From: G965207335 sp965222825
GTDB lineage: Bacteria; Pseudomonadota; Gammaproteobacteria; PS1; Pseudothioglobaceae
Length of the DNA stretch: 64,000 nt
Reading direction: 5' to 3'
Assembly: GCA_965222825.1 (NCBI GenBank)
Contig: OZ244964.1
Coordinates: forward strand, 496,001 to 560,000
Below are positions 17,436-26,851 of this stretch, in pieces. Numbering within the stretch: position 1 is the first letter of the stretch; each line of letters opens with the position of its first letter. The notes below the pieces were generated by a model. It was not told the DNA's origin and ran no database searches. It saw only the letters and a list, made by a program, of their open reading frames with translations. A program made the translations under genes and the position numbers.

Positions 17436-18616
17436 ATATTAACGAACAATTAAATATTATAAGTCGTGGCACAGATGAGATTATCCCTCTTGCTGAATTA
17501 AAAACTAAACTAAAAAAAGGCAAGCCACTTAATATCAAAGCAGGGTTTGACCCAACAGCAGCTGATTTACACTTAGGGCATAGCGTTTTAATAAATAAGC
17601 TTAAAGAATTCCAAGACTTAGGGCATAGAGTAATTTTTGTAATAGGTGATTGGACTGCTATGATAGGTGATCCATCTGGTAAAAATATAACTCGTCCAGC
17701 ACTTGATAAAAAAACTATCATCAAAAACGCTAAAACTTATAAACAACAAGTTTTTAAAATCCTAGATAAACAAAAAACCATAATTACATTTAACTCTAAA
17801 TGGTTAAATAAGTTAGGTAGTATTGGTATGATTAAATTATCTAGTCAAGCAACAGTTGCTAGAATGTTAGAGAGAGATGATTTTTCTAAACGCTATAAAA
17901 ATCAGCAAGCAATATCTATCCACGAATTTTTATACCCACTAGCACAAGGCTACGATTCTATTGCCATAAAAGCCGATGTTGAACTAGGAGGTAGTGACCA
18001 AAAATTTAATTTACTTACTGGCAGGGAATTACAAAAAAACGCTGGACAAGAGCAACAAGTTATTTTAACAATGCCCCTACTAGAAGGCACAGACGGGGTA
18101 AAAAAAATGTCTAAGTCTCTTAATAATTATATTGCTATTGATGAGAGTCCAGATGAAATATTTGGCAAAATTATGTCAATATCTGATGAGTTAATGTGGC
18201 GTTATTTTGAGCTATTAAGTTTTGAAAAAGAAGCACAAATAAAAACCTATAAAACCCAAGTTCAACAAGGCGAAAACCCACGAAATATTAAGTTTATCCT
18301 AGCTAAGGAAATAATAACTCGCTTTCATAGCAATAAACAAGCCGAGCAAGCCCAAGAAAATTTTATTAATCAATTTTCCAAGCATAAAACCCCTGATAAT
18401 ATTAAAACTATAACCTTAGACAAAGGCATAAAAATTGCTAATGCCCTAAAAGACGCAAAACTAGTTGCTAGCACCTCTGAGGCTTTTAGAATGATAAAAG
18501 CTGGGGCAGTTAAATGCGATGGGCAGAAAATTAGCGATAAAGATACTACGCTTAGTAAAAATAATGCTATTTATCAAGTTGGCAAACGCAAGTTTGTAAA
18601 AATAAAAATAAAATAA
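17432..18616 (+). CDS. tyrS: Tyrosyl-tRNA synthetase
   Basis: 394 residues. The class I signatures are HLGH (47-50) and KMSKS (225-229), with an S4-like RNA-binding domain at the C terminus (GIKIANALKDAKLVASTSEAF...GAVKCDG). This is the TyrRZ-type enzyme seen in many proteobacteria. It charges tRNA-Tyr. Its start overlaps the PIN toxin stop (ATGA) and its stop overlaps the helicase start (TAATG). The housekeeping gene is thus embedded in a toxin-antitoxin/defence transcript, which is unusual. No separate tyrS promoter was recognised. Confidence 0.95.
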   Translation: MNINEQLNIISRGTDEIIPLAELKTKLKKGKPLNIKAGFDPTAADLHLGHSVLINKLKEFQDLGHRVIFVIGDWTAMIGDPSGKNITRPALDKKTIIKNAKTYKQQVFKILDKQKTIITFNSKWLNKLGSIGMIKLSSQATVARMLERDDFSKRYKNQQAISIHEFLYPLAQGYDSIAIKADVELGGSDQKFNLLTGRELQKNAGQEQQVILTMPLLEGTDGVKKMSKSLNNYIAIDESPDEIFGKIMSISDELMWRYFELLSFEKEAQIKTYKTQVQQGENPRNIKFILAKEIITRFHSNKQAEQAQENFINQFSKHKTPDNIKTITLDKGIKIANALKDAKLVASTSEAFRMIKAGAVKCDGQKISDKDTTLSKNNAIYQVGKRKFVKIKIK

Positions 18617-21600
18617 TGAATAGTAGATTTTTTACTAATGAAGATAAAAACACCTTATTTAATAAACTTGATGGCGTTTTTAAAAATAATATAAACATTA
18701 GTAGTTTTGATGTTTTAGTGGGTTATTTTCGCTCATCTGGTTATTTTAAAATTCGTCCGTTATTAGTTAATGTAGCTAATATCCGTATTTTAGTTGGTAT
18801 TGATGTTGATGAAATAACAGCTAATATGCAAAAAGATGGTTTGGCATTATTTAGAGGCGATCCTAAAAAAACTATTCAAAACTGGCAAGAAAAATTTATC
18901 AAGGACATTCAACAAGCAAATTATGACCAGCAAACAGAGCATGGCATTATGCAATTTATTGCGGATATTAAGAGCCAAAAAGTCCAGTTAAAAGCCCACC
19001 CTAGTAAGAAAATACACGCCAAAATCTATATTTTTCGCCCCGATAATTTTAATGAACATAGTGTCGGCAGTGTTATTACAGGCTCATCTAACCTAACAAA
19101 AGCTGGATTAGGCACTGATAATAATGCTAATTACGAATTTAATGTTTTACTAAATGACTACGAGGATATTAAGTTTGCCACAGATGAGTTTGAAAAATTA
19201 TGGGCAGAAGGTGTGGAAATACTGCCAGAGAAGGTAGGAGCAAGTAAAGACAAAACTTATCTTAACGATACTATAACACCTTATGAGTTGTATTTAAAAA
19301 TGCTTATTGAATATTTTGGCGAGGAAGTGGAATTTAACGCTGATTCTATTAAAGATTTACCACAAGAATTTAAACGCCTATCGTATCAATTAGATGCCGT
19401 TAATGAAGGTTGGCAAATGCTTAAAAAACATAATGGTTTTTTCTTGTCCGATGTTGTAGGCTTAGGTAAAACAGTAATAGCAACTTTAATTGCCCGCCAA
19501 TTTTGGATTGAAAAGTTTCATAATTGCAGTATCTTATTAGTTATACCGCAAACATTAAAACAAAATTGGCAGGATACTTTTGATAAATTTCAACTCAAAG
19601 CTGATATAACAATTATCACAACAGGTAGCCTGCACAAAGTTACAAATGCCAAAAAATATGATCTTGTTATTGTTGATGAAGCACATAAATTTCGCAATGA
19701 TACCGCTGATGCCTATAATATTTTACAACGCATTTGTAAGGCTCAAACTCAAGATGGCAAAACCAAAAAAGTTATTTTAGTATCAGCAACACCGCTAAAT
19801 AACCGCCCTGATGATTTATATAATCAAATATTACTATTTCAAGACGGCAATAATTCTAGTTTAGGTTTTTCTTTGAGTTATTTTTTTAGTCCGATTAAAA
19901 AACGCTACCAAGAAATACAAAAACTTACAAATAAAACTAAGGCAATTAAGCAAACATCTCAGCTTTATGAGCAAATTAGAGAGCGTGTAATTGAGCCACT
20001 TATGGTGCGTAGAACTCGCACTGATTTAGATAATAACAACAGATATAATAAAGATTTAATAGCCCGTAATATTATTTTTCCAAAAGTACATAGACCACAA
20101 CCTATTTATTATCAGTTGCCGCAAAATTTAGAGCGATTATACGATGCTACCATCGTCAAAATTGATAATAAAAAGCAAACAAAATCAGGCTTACTTTATA
20201 CTCGCTATCGTGCCTTGCATTATTTAAAGCCTGAGTTAAAACAACAGTATCAAAGAACTGATTTTATTGTTGAACGCTTAGTAGCTATTATGAAAACACT
20301 ACTACTAAAAAGAATGGATAGTAGTTTTTATGCTTTTGGACAGACTTTAGGGCGATTTTTATCCTCATCTAGGGCAATGCTTAAGATGATTAAGAACAAT
20401 AAAATTATTATCGCACCTAATATTGATGTTAATAGCTATGTTTTAGATGATAATATTGATAAATTACTTGAAATAATAGCAAGTGAATCACTCACTGACC
20501 CTAGTATTGTTGTTTGTAAAACAGATGATTTTGAGGCAGGCTTTATCACAGGGATAGAACACGACCACAAAATGCTAGAAAAATTGGTTAATGATTGGCA
20601 GACTATCCAGCAAGTGCCACAATTAGACCCTAAAATAGATGAATTTTTAGCTAAATTACCATTATTACTAGACAAGCAAACAAATCCAGAGCAAAGAATA
20701 GTAATATTTACCGAAAGTAACGATACTAGATTACATATAACAGAAAAACTACAAAATTACCCATTATTAAGCGTTAATGCTAATAGCTTTAAACAACATA
20801 AGCAAGCCATTAAAAACAATTTTGATGCCAATATTACCAAAGCAGAGCAAAAATCAGATTTTTCAATACTAATAACCACTGATGTACTAGCAGAAGGCAT
20901 AAACCTGCATCGTGCTAATACTGTTATCAATTATGACACCCCGTGGAATGCCACTAAGCTTATGCAAAGAATAGGCAGGGTTAATCGTATTGGCAACACC
21001 GCAAGTGATATTTTTGTGCATAATTTTTACCCTACTGCACAAATAAATAGCGATATTGAACTGGAGAAAAAAGCCCTAATTAAGTTACAAGCCTTTCACT
21101 CAGCACTTGGTGAAGATTCACAAATTTATTCACCAGATGAACAGGTAGGCACATTTGCTCTTTTTGATGAAAATATCCAAGCAGAACAAAGCGAAACTTT
21201 GCCATTTTTAGAGGAAATTAAGAAATTTAAAGAGGATAACCCCGAAGATTATCGCCGTATTAAAGCATTACCTAGTAAATTAAGAAATGCTGTGAGTAAT
21301 AATAACTTTAAAAATAGCACCATTATTTTTGCGCGCACTAATAATAAAGAGTCGTCCAGTTTTTATTTAGTTGACAAGCATTTTGCTGTACAAAATTACG
21401 GCTTTATAAAAAGTGCCAAAATGTTAAAATGCGACCCATCTGTTAAAGCAAAACCACTACACTCTTTACACCACAAGCAAGTATCAGATGCACTTGTGCA
21501 ATTTAAACAAGATTTAACTCAAAATATCATCAATCAAACACAAAATCAAACCTTATCAACACAAGATAAAAAAGCCATTAACTTTTTAAAATCACTTGCT

Positions 21601-21867
21601 AATCTCGCTGATATAAATAACAAAGAAAAAACACTATTAAATAAAGCAATAACGCAAATTGAAGTTAAAAAGTATCAAAATTTAGTAAAAGAGCTTAATA
21701 AATTACAAAAAAATATTAACAATATTAAACCAATTATTATTTTAGAAAAAGCACTGCTAATTGTTAAAAAATATAACTCTGATATTGATACACAAACGAC
21801 TATGACAACAAATAAAAAACCACAAGACACAACCCCAACCATTATTATTTCACAATCATACACATAA
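18616..21867 (+). CDS. PLD-nuclease/SNF2-like helicase (restriction-system translocase)
   Basis: 1083 residues. The first about 200 form a phospholipase-D-type nuclease domain with a single HKD-like motif, His134-x-Lys136, and GSSN at 156-159. A superfamily 2 helicase follows: Walker A GLGKT at 282-286, DEAH at 354-357, SATP at 390-393, motif V TDVLAEGINL and motif VI QRIGRVNRIG at 784-793. Such fusions accompany DNA methyltransferases in restriction-like systems, where the helicase translocates on DNA and the PLD domain is a candidate nuclease. Only one HKD is seen, so the nuclease probably dimerises. The C-terminal about 250 residues are charged with no recognised domain. It starts on the tyrS stop and precedes VapBC and the methyltransferase. 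Confidence 0.87.
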   Translation: MNSRFFTNEDKNTLFNKLDGVFKNNINISSFDVLVGYFRSSGYFKIRPLLVNVANIRILVGIDVDEITANMQKDGLALFRGDPKKTIQNWQEKFIKDIQQANYDQQTEHGIMQFIADIKSQKVQLKAHPSKKIHAKIYIFRPDNFNEHSVGSVITGSSNLTKAGLGTDNNANYEFNVLLNDYEDIKFATDEFEKLWAEGVEILPEKVGASKDKTYLNDTITPYELYLKMLIEYFGEEVEFNADSIKDLPQEFKRLSYQLDAVNEGWQMLKKHNGFFLSDVVGLGKTVIATLIARQFWIEKFHNCSILLVIPQTLKQNWQDTFDKFQLKADITIITTGSLHKVTNAKKYDLVIVDEAHKFRNDTADAYNILQRICKAQTQDGKTKKVILVSATPLNNRPDDLYNQILLFQDGNNSSLGFSLSYFFSPIKKRYQEIQKLTNKTKAIKQTSQLYEQIRERVIEPLMVRRTRTDLDNNNRYNKDLIARNIIFPKVHRPQPIYYQLPQNLERLYDATIVKIDNKKQTKSGLLYTRYRALHYLKPELKQQYQRTDFIVERLVAIMKTLLLKRMDSSFYAFGQTLGRFLSSSRAMLKMIKNNKIIIAPNIDVNSYVLDDNIDKLLEIIASESLTDPSIVVCKTDDFEAGFITGIEHDHKMLEKLVNDWQTIQQVPQLDPKIDEFLAKLPLLLDKQTNPEQRIVIFTESNDTRLHITEKLQNYPLLSVNANSFKQHKQAIKNNFDANITKAEQKSDFSILITTDVLAEGINLHRANTVINYDTPWNATKLMQRIGRVNRIGNTASDIFVHNFYPTAQINSDIELEKKALIKLQAFHSALGEDSQIYSPDEQVGTFALFDENIQAEQSETLPFLEEIKKFKEDNPEDYRRIKALPSKLRNAVSNNNFKNSTIIFARTNNKESSSFYLVDKHFAVQNYGFIKSAKMLKCDPSVKAKPLHSLHHKQVSDALVQFKQDLTQNIINQTQNQTLSTQDKKAINFLKSLANLADINNKEKTLLNKAITQIEVKKYQNLVKELNKLQKNINNIKPIIILEKALLIVKKYNSDIDTQTTMTTNKKPQDTTPTIIISQSYT

Positions 21868-21871
21868 TTTA

Positions 21872-21880
21872 TGCTACAAT
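21872..21880 (+). promoter_or_regulatory. Extended -10 promoter element before vapB
   Basis: TGCTACAAT lies five bases after the helicase stop codon and 21 bp before the vapB ATG. No good -35 is visible, as is usual with an extended -10. The ribosome site AGGAG is at about 21890-21894. It would allow VapBC and the methyltransferase to be expressed independently of the helicase. Confidence 0.45.
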
Positions 21881-21900
21881 ACACATTTTAGGAGAAATAT

Positions 21901-22137
21901 ATGTTAGCAACTAATCATAGAACTAATGTTGTATTGGATGAAAACATAGTGCAAGAGGCATTAAAATTAAGTAACATAAAAACTAAACGTAAACTGATTG
22001 ATACTGCTATTAGAGAGTTTATTGCTAAACATAAACAAGAAAATAAGCCAGATATTCATGATTTACTTGGCATAGGTGGTATTGATATAGATTATGATTA
22101 TAAAGCTTTGCGAGTTAATCCACATATCAATAATTAG
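21901..22137 (+). CDS. vapB: VapB-family type II antitoxin
   Basis: 78 residues. RTNVVLDENIVQEALKLSNIKTKRKLIDTAIREFI is the ribbon-helix-helix pattern of the VapB antitoxins whose short N-terminal strand is followed by a (K/R)TKR turn. The C-terminal tail (HDLLGIGGIDIDYDYKALR) should wrap the toxin. It lies 33 bp after the helicase and 8 bp before the PIN toxin, with its own ribosome site. Recognition of pairing and polarity is firm; its DNA target is not visible. Confidence 0.85.
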   Translation: MLATNHRTNVVLDENIVQEALKLSNIKTKRKLIDTAIREFIAKHKQENKPDIHDLLGIGGIDIDYDYKALRVNPHINN

Positions 22138-22145
22138 CGCCTTTA

Positions 22146-22544
22146 ATGTATTTAATTGATACCTCAGTTTGGATTGATGCAATCAATAATACAAACACAT
22201 TATCAGCAGCGTTATTACACTCTTTACCCTCAGAAGAATGTGCCTTAATGCCAATTATTTATAACGAAGTATTACAAGGTGCAAATAGTAGACAAAAGTT
22301 TAATATTTACAAAAAATACCTATCAGCACAGAAATTTTATTATTTAAGAGATAGTAAAGAAAGTTATGCACAAGCAGCATGGATGTATTTAAAATGCCGT
22401 AAATCTGGTATTACTATTCGTTCTAATGCTGACTGCCTCATCGCCCAATGTGCCATAGAGAATAACATAACCTTATTACACAACGATCAAGACTTCATTA
22501 AAATTGCCGAGGTTATACCAACTTTAGCACAAAAAATAGCATAG
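22146..22544 (+). CDS. vapC: VapC-family PIN-domain ribonuclease toxin
   Basis: 132 residues. PIN acidic residues are Asp5 (LIDTSVWID), the Glu of YNEVLQG, the Asp of SNADCLIAQCA and the Asp of HNDQDF. The arrangement DTSVWID...NEVLQG...ADCLIA is the VapC type that cleaves tRNA or rRNA. Its TAG stop overlaps the GTG start of the methyltransferase, so the two are translationally coupled. Sitting inside a restriction-like pair, it may act as an addiction or abortive switch for that locus; this is inference. Confidence 0.88.
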   Translation: MYLIDTSVWIDAINNTNTLSAALLHSLPSEECALMPIIYNEVLQGANSRQKFNIYKKYLSAQKFYYLRDSKESYAQAAWMYLKCRKSGITIRSNADCLIAQCAIENNITLLHNDQDFIKIAEVIPTLAQKIA

Positions 22545-25500
22545 TGGACTTACTAGAGCAAGCTTACAATCAAGACAATTATTTAGCGTTTTTAGCAAGT
22601 AAATTTAATTTTCGTAAACTTCTACAAGCCCCCACTATTGACAATGAAGATGTCCAAAGTTTTCAGCAATTAGGTTTTATAACTACTGCTGATAATAAAC
22701 AATTACCCGTTTTTGAAATATACATCAAACCCAATACCCAGTTAGCACGAAACCGTGTGCAACTGCGAAATCTTGTTGCCAAACAAGTCCAAACACAAGA
22801 CGGTGCTTTAGCGGTTTATGTAGATGATAAAAATGCACAGTGGCGGTTTAGCTTTATTGCTATTGAATATAAACTTAATGAAAATAATCAGCCCACTACC
22901 GAACAAACCGCGAGTAAACGCTTTACTTATCTTTTAGGTAGGGGTACACAAATCCGCACTGCAAAAGATAGATTTAACAAAATTAACAAACAATCTACCT
23001 TAGCCGATTTAAAAGAGACTTTTGCCGTGGAACCACTTAGTAAAGAGTTTTACGATAAACTTTATAAATGGTATCAAAAAGCCCAGCCTCAAGTAATATT
23101 CCCTAATGACGAACACGAAGAAAACCATAAAGAAATCAGTCTTATCCGCCTATTAACCCGTCTGTTATTTATCTGGTTTTTAAAAGAAAAACACCTAGTG
23201 AACCCAGATTTATTTAACCTAGAAAAACTAAAAAATATCATTGACTGGCACAAAGACAGCAGTTTTTATAAAGCAATATTACAAAATCTGTTTTTTGCCA
23301 CGCTTAGTGTTGAAATTGATAAACGTGACTTTAGAAGTAAAAAAAACTTTCAAGGCAAAAATAAGCATTATGGCAAACAATATTATTATCGCTATCATGA
23401 CTTGGTTATAAACAAGACAAAATGGCAAAGCTCATTTAGTAAAACGCCATTTTTAAATGGTGGCTTGTTTGAAAGTTTAGATAGAAAATTAAAGCCATAC
23501 TCAAAAGATAAACAGGATAAATTTTTAAGAGATAAAAACGGCAATAAAATTATAAATAGCATTGAAGATAAAAAAATAGTTGACGAATGGAATAAAACTA
23601 TTCGTCCAGAACAATACATGATAAGACAGGAGGGCTTTTCAGAGCATAAAGAAAACCCCTTAGACTTAGCAAACGATTTATTTTTTAACAATGAGCAAAA
23701 TTTAGGGTTGTGTGATATTTTTAACCAGTATCAATTTACTATAGAGGAGAGCACCCCGCTTGATATTGAGGTTGCTCTTGACCCAGAGCTGCTGGGCAAA
23801 GTGTTTGAAAACTTGCTGGCAAGTTATAACCCAGAAACTGGCGAGCAAGCCCGTAAAGCCACCGGCAGTTTTTACACCCCACGGGAAATTGTTAGTTATA
23901 TGGTGGATGAGAGTTTAAAAGCCTATCTCATTCAAAAAGTGCCACCACAAGATGGCGATAATGAATTTTTTAAGGACAGATTAAATGATTTATTTAATGC
24001 CTCTGATAATACAGAAGAACTATCTAAAAATAATGGCACTATTTTAATTTATAAAGAAGAAATCCCTAAACTCATAGCCGCTATTAGCAAGATAAAAATT
24101 CTTGACCCAGCGGTAGGTAGCGGTGCTTATCCTATGGGTTTATTGCAAAGAATGGTAGTACTACTTGCGATACTTGACCCTGATAATAAGTTATGGCAAG
24201 CACAAAAGTTAGCAGAATTACCAGATTTAGCAAGTTTAGAGAAAGATATTAAAATAACTGAGCAACTAACTAATGTAGAGGCTAAACAAAAAGCACAACA
24301 AATACTAGAAGACAAAAAACAAACTATTATTAGCAATTTTAAAAACCAAGACCACAAATACTTACGCAAACTTTATTTAATTGAAAGTTGTATTTATGGT
24401 GTGGATATTCAGCCTATTGCCATTTTAATCGCCCAACTGCGATTTTTTATTAGCCTTACCATTGAACAAGAAGTTAACAAAGAGGTTAAAAATTTTGGTA
24501 TTGAATCCTTGCCTAACTTAGATTATCACTTTGAAGTTGGTAATTCACTACTGGGTTTGCCAGCACAATATCATACTGACAATATGCCCACAATAGTTAA
24601 AAATTTATTAACAGAGATAAAGCCATTAAAACACCAGTTTTTTATAGAATGCGACCATAATAAAAAAGACGAACTAAAAAAGAAAATAAACCATAAAATA
24701 AAACAGTGCTATAAAAATATACAAGCATCTATTGGCTATTTAATCAATTTTGATTTTAAAATTGATTTTAACGAGGTTTTTACTGCACAAAACGGCTTTG
24801 ATATTGTAATAGGCAATCCGCCTTATATTCGCCAAGAAAAAATAAAACAGTGGAAAGAACAATTTAAACTTGCATTTCAAACTTTTACCGGCACAGCTGA
24901 TATTTACACCTATTTTTACGAAAAAGGCTTTACTCTACTTAGCCAAAATGGACATCTATGCTACATAACCTCTAATAAATGGATGCGGGCTAAATATGGT
25001 AAAAAATTACGCTATTTTTTTAAAAATGATACAAGTTTGCAACAAATTATTGATTTTGAAGGCAGGCAAGTCTTTGAAAATGCCACGGTCGATACCAATA
25101 TTTTATTATGTAGTAATGCAGGCAATAATGAAAACTTTAGTTATCAAAAACAATTACCAGATGATAAAAATAAGCTATTTACAATGGCACACGCTGATTT
25201 ATCAATAAACGCTTATACCCTGCAACCGCCAGCAATATTAGCCCTCAAAAAGAAAATAGAAAAACTCGGCACACCGCTTAAAGATTGGGATATAAATATT
25301 TACCGTGGTGTATTAACAGGCTTTAACGAAGCCTTTATTATTGATACCGTTAAAAAAAACGAGTTGGTAGCCCAAGACTCAAAATCTGCTGAAATTATAC
25401 GACCGATTTTACGCGGCAAGGATATTAAAGCCTATGAGCATAATTGGGCTGGGTTGTGGATAATCAATAGTCATAATGGAGATAAAAATAATTTAGCGGT

Positions 25501-26038
25501 TAATATCAATGATTACCCAGCCATTAAACAACATTTAGACCAATACTACCCTCAATTAGAGAAACGATGCGACCAAGGTAAAACGCCATACAATCTTCGT
25601 GATTGTAGTTATATGAATGAATTTTCGCAACAGAAAATTGTTTATTCAGAAATAGTACAAAAACCGCAATTTTACTTTGATGATAAAGGTTACTATGCAG
25701 AGGCAACATCTTTTATAATGACAGGCGAAAATATTAAGTTTTTAATAGGAATTTTGCATTCAAAGTTAATTACTTACGCTTTTAAATTATTTTACGCAGG
25801 CGGGGGGTTAGGACAAGCAGGTTATCGCTATAAAAAGGTATTTTTACAACAACTCCCCATCCCTCAAATCTCAAAAACTGCCCAACAACCTTTTATCAAC
25901 CTAGTAAATAAAATCCTCATAGGCAAACAACAGAACCAAGATACAACTGCTTTAGAGGCACAAATTGACAAGATGGTTTATAAGTTATATAATCTAAGCA
26001 CTGATGAAATAGCCATTATTGAGAAAAGTAAAAACTAA
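22544..26038 (+). CDS. Eco57I/TaqI-like DNA adenine methyltransferase (restriction-modification)
   Basis: 1164 residues, GTG start overlapping the vapC stop. An N-terminal domain (about 1-170) reads ARNRVQLRNLVAKQV, DGALAVYV and SKRFTYLLGRG, typical of large methyltransferases that travel with PLD-helicases. The SAM-binding motif I DPAVGSG is at 521-527 and motif IV NPPY at 758-761, so it is an N6-adenine enzyme. The C-terminal target-recognition region (YRGVLTGFNEAFIID, RPILRGKDI) is TaqI-like, and a final helix region lies near 1090-1160. It would methylate host sites so that the PLD-helicase attacks only unmodified DNA. No obvious PD-(D/E)xK nuclease motif was found in the N-terminus, so cleavage is more likely by the PLD protein. 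Specificity cannot be read from sequence. Confidence 0.9.
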   Translation: MDLLEQAYNQDNYLAFLASKFNFRKLLQAPTIDNEDVQSFQQLGFITTADNKQLPVFEIYIKPNTQLARNRVQLRNLVAKQVQTQDGALAVYVDDKNAQWRFSFIAIEYKLNENNQPTTEQTASKRFTYLLGRGTQIRTAKDRFNKINKQSTLADLKETFAVEPLSKEFYDKLYKWYQKAQPQVIFPNDEHEENHKEISLIRLLTRLLFIWFLKEKHLVNPDLFNLEKLKNIIDWHKDSSFYKAILQNLFFATLSVEIDKRDFRSKKNFQGKNKHYGKQYYYRYHDLVINKTKWQSSFSKTPFLNGGLFESLDRKLKPYSKDKQDKFLRDKNGNKIINSIEDKKIVDEWNKTIRPEQYMIRQEGFSEHKENPLDLANDLFFNNEQNLGLCDIFNQYQFTIEESTPLDIEVALDPELLGKVFENLLASYNPETGEQARKATGSFYTPREIVSYMVDESLKAYLIQKVPPQDGDNEFFKDRLNDLFNASDNTEELSKNNGTILIYKEEIPKLIAAISKIKILDPAVGSGAYPMGLLQRMVVLLAILDPDNKLWQAQKLAELPDLASLEKDIKITEQLTNVEAKQKAQQILEDKKQTIISNFKNQDHKYLRKLYLIESCIYGVDIQPIAILIAQLRFFISLTIEQEVNKEVKNFGIESLPNLDYHFEVGNSLLGLPAQYHTDNMPTIVKNLLTEIKPLKHQFFIECDHNKKDELKKKINHKIKQCYKNIQASIGYLINFDFKIDFNEVFTAQNGFDIVIGNPPYIRQEKIKQWKEQFKLAFQTFTGTADIYTYFYEKGFTLLSQNGHLCYITSNKWMRAKYGKKLRYFFKNDTSLQQIIDFEGRQVFENATVDTNILLCSNAGNNENFSYQKQLPDDKNKLFTMAHADLSINAYTLQPPAILALKKKIEKLGTPLKDWDINIYRGVLTGFNEAFIIDTVKKNELVAQDSKSAEIIRPILRGKDIKAYEHNWAGLWIINSHNGDKNNLAVNINDYPAIKQHLDQYYPQLEKRCDQGKTPYNLRDCSYMNEFSQQKIVYSEIVQKPQFYFDDKGYYAEATSFIMTGENIKFLIGILHSKLITYAFKLFYAGGGLGQAGYRYKKVFLQQLPIPQISKTAQQPFINLVNKILIGKQQNQDTTALEAQIDKMVYKLYNLSTDEIAIIEKSKN

Positions 26039-26067
26039 GGTTAAAATATAAGTTTTTAAATCTAACA

Positions 26068-26349
26068 ATGAGTAATACAGTATTAGACTTGACAGCAGAA
26101 AAAGCAAAAGATTTTTTTCTACAAGAAAAAAATTATTGTAGTGTGCCTTTGCCTGAGTATTTTAAATTTGGTAACTTATTAAATGTTATTGATAATCAAT
26201 ATTCTCAAATTAAGAAGATATATAAAACAAAAACTATTTACCCTAGTGGTCTGAAAATGTTAATTACAGATTGTGCAATAATAAAGTTGGTAAATTTAGT
26301 GTGTTATTTATTTTATATTTCCTTATTAAAATTACCTCTCTACAACTAA
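26068..26349 (+). pseudogene. N-terminal remnant of a reverse transcriptase
   Basis: The open frame codes for 93 residues. The first about 45 (LDLTAEKAKDFFLQEKNY, LPEYFKFGNLLNVID) resemble the N-terminus of bacterial retron/DRT-like RNA-directed DNA polymerases (pattern xAxxFFLxxxxYxxxxLPxYFxFxxLL). After that the sequence loses resemblance, and the palm domain with YxDD is missing. It is therefore a truncated fragment rather than a working gene. It begins 30 bp after the methyltransferase, inside the defence block. The family call rests on motif memory, so it is moderate. Confidence 0.48.
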
Positions 26350-26443
26350 AAAAACCCACCTATTACCACACCTCAACTTTTAATTATTATCTAAGCATAT
26401 AATTTAACCTGTTGAAATATACCTAAATAATAAAAATTTAATT

Positions 26444-26569
26444 ATGTAAAAACAAATACTTATAGCAATTATCCAATGTGATGGCAATGTCTATGTGTCG
26501 CTTTGTCCAGAGCTTGATATAGCAAGTCAAGGAGATGATATTACCCAAGTGGAGGTAGCTGTTGGGTAG
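26444..26569 (+). pseudogene. Degraded HicB-type antitoxin
   Basis: An ATG at 26444 is followed at once by a stop codon. The same frame then continues KQILIAIIQCDG-NVYVSLCPELDIASQGDDITQVE until another stop at 26567. Text of the form YVxLCPELDIASQGDxIxxA is the hallmark of HicB antitoxins. No HicA toxin is present. The rest of 26350-26851 holds no gene; it contains sequence related to the element at 448-651 near 26632. Confidence 0.55.
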
Positions 26570-26631
26570 GCTTGGTATATTTTCAGGTAAGCAGGTTTGT
26601 AGTATTTTTATTAAAAACGGGTTTAACAAAA

Positions 26632-26790
26632 AAACTATATGCGTAGCATTGCTTTTTAGTAATGTGCTTTTTACATAAAATAATGTATAAAATATTCCTG
26701 CTTAAGACATTTATGGGCGTAAGAGATGCTTTTTAAGAGTGCTATTTTTTGCACTAAAATGTAAGTTAACAGCCTGTCTTGGCAAGTTTT
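26632..26790. repeat. Diverged repeat resembling the interior and right end of the 448-651 element
   Basis: AACTATATGCGTAGCA followed by a GCTTTTTACAT run matches the interior of the first element (AACTATGTGCGTAGCA, then GCTTTTTACAT). An AACAGCCT near 26783 matches the terminus of that element. The spacing is longer here and no left terminus is found, so this would be a decayed copy. The match was made by eye over about 50 bases. Confidence 0.35.
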
Positions 26791-26851
26791 TTAACAAAAA
26801 GCAGGGCTATTTTTGGCTTTTGACGAGTGCCTTTGTCTAATGCAGTGCTTC

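Noticed and set aside
22544..23100. A PD-(D/E)xK nuclease in the N-terminus of the methyltransferase, which would make it a single-chain type IIG enzyme
   Set aside because: No convincing acidic-lysine triad was found. The PLD domain of the helicase is a better candidate for cleavage.
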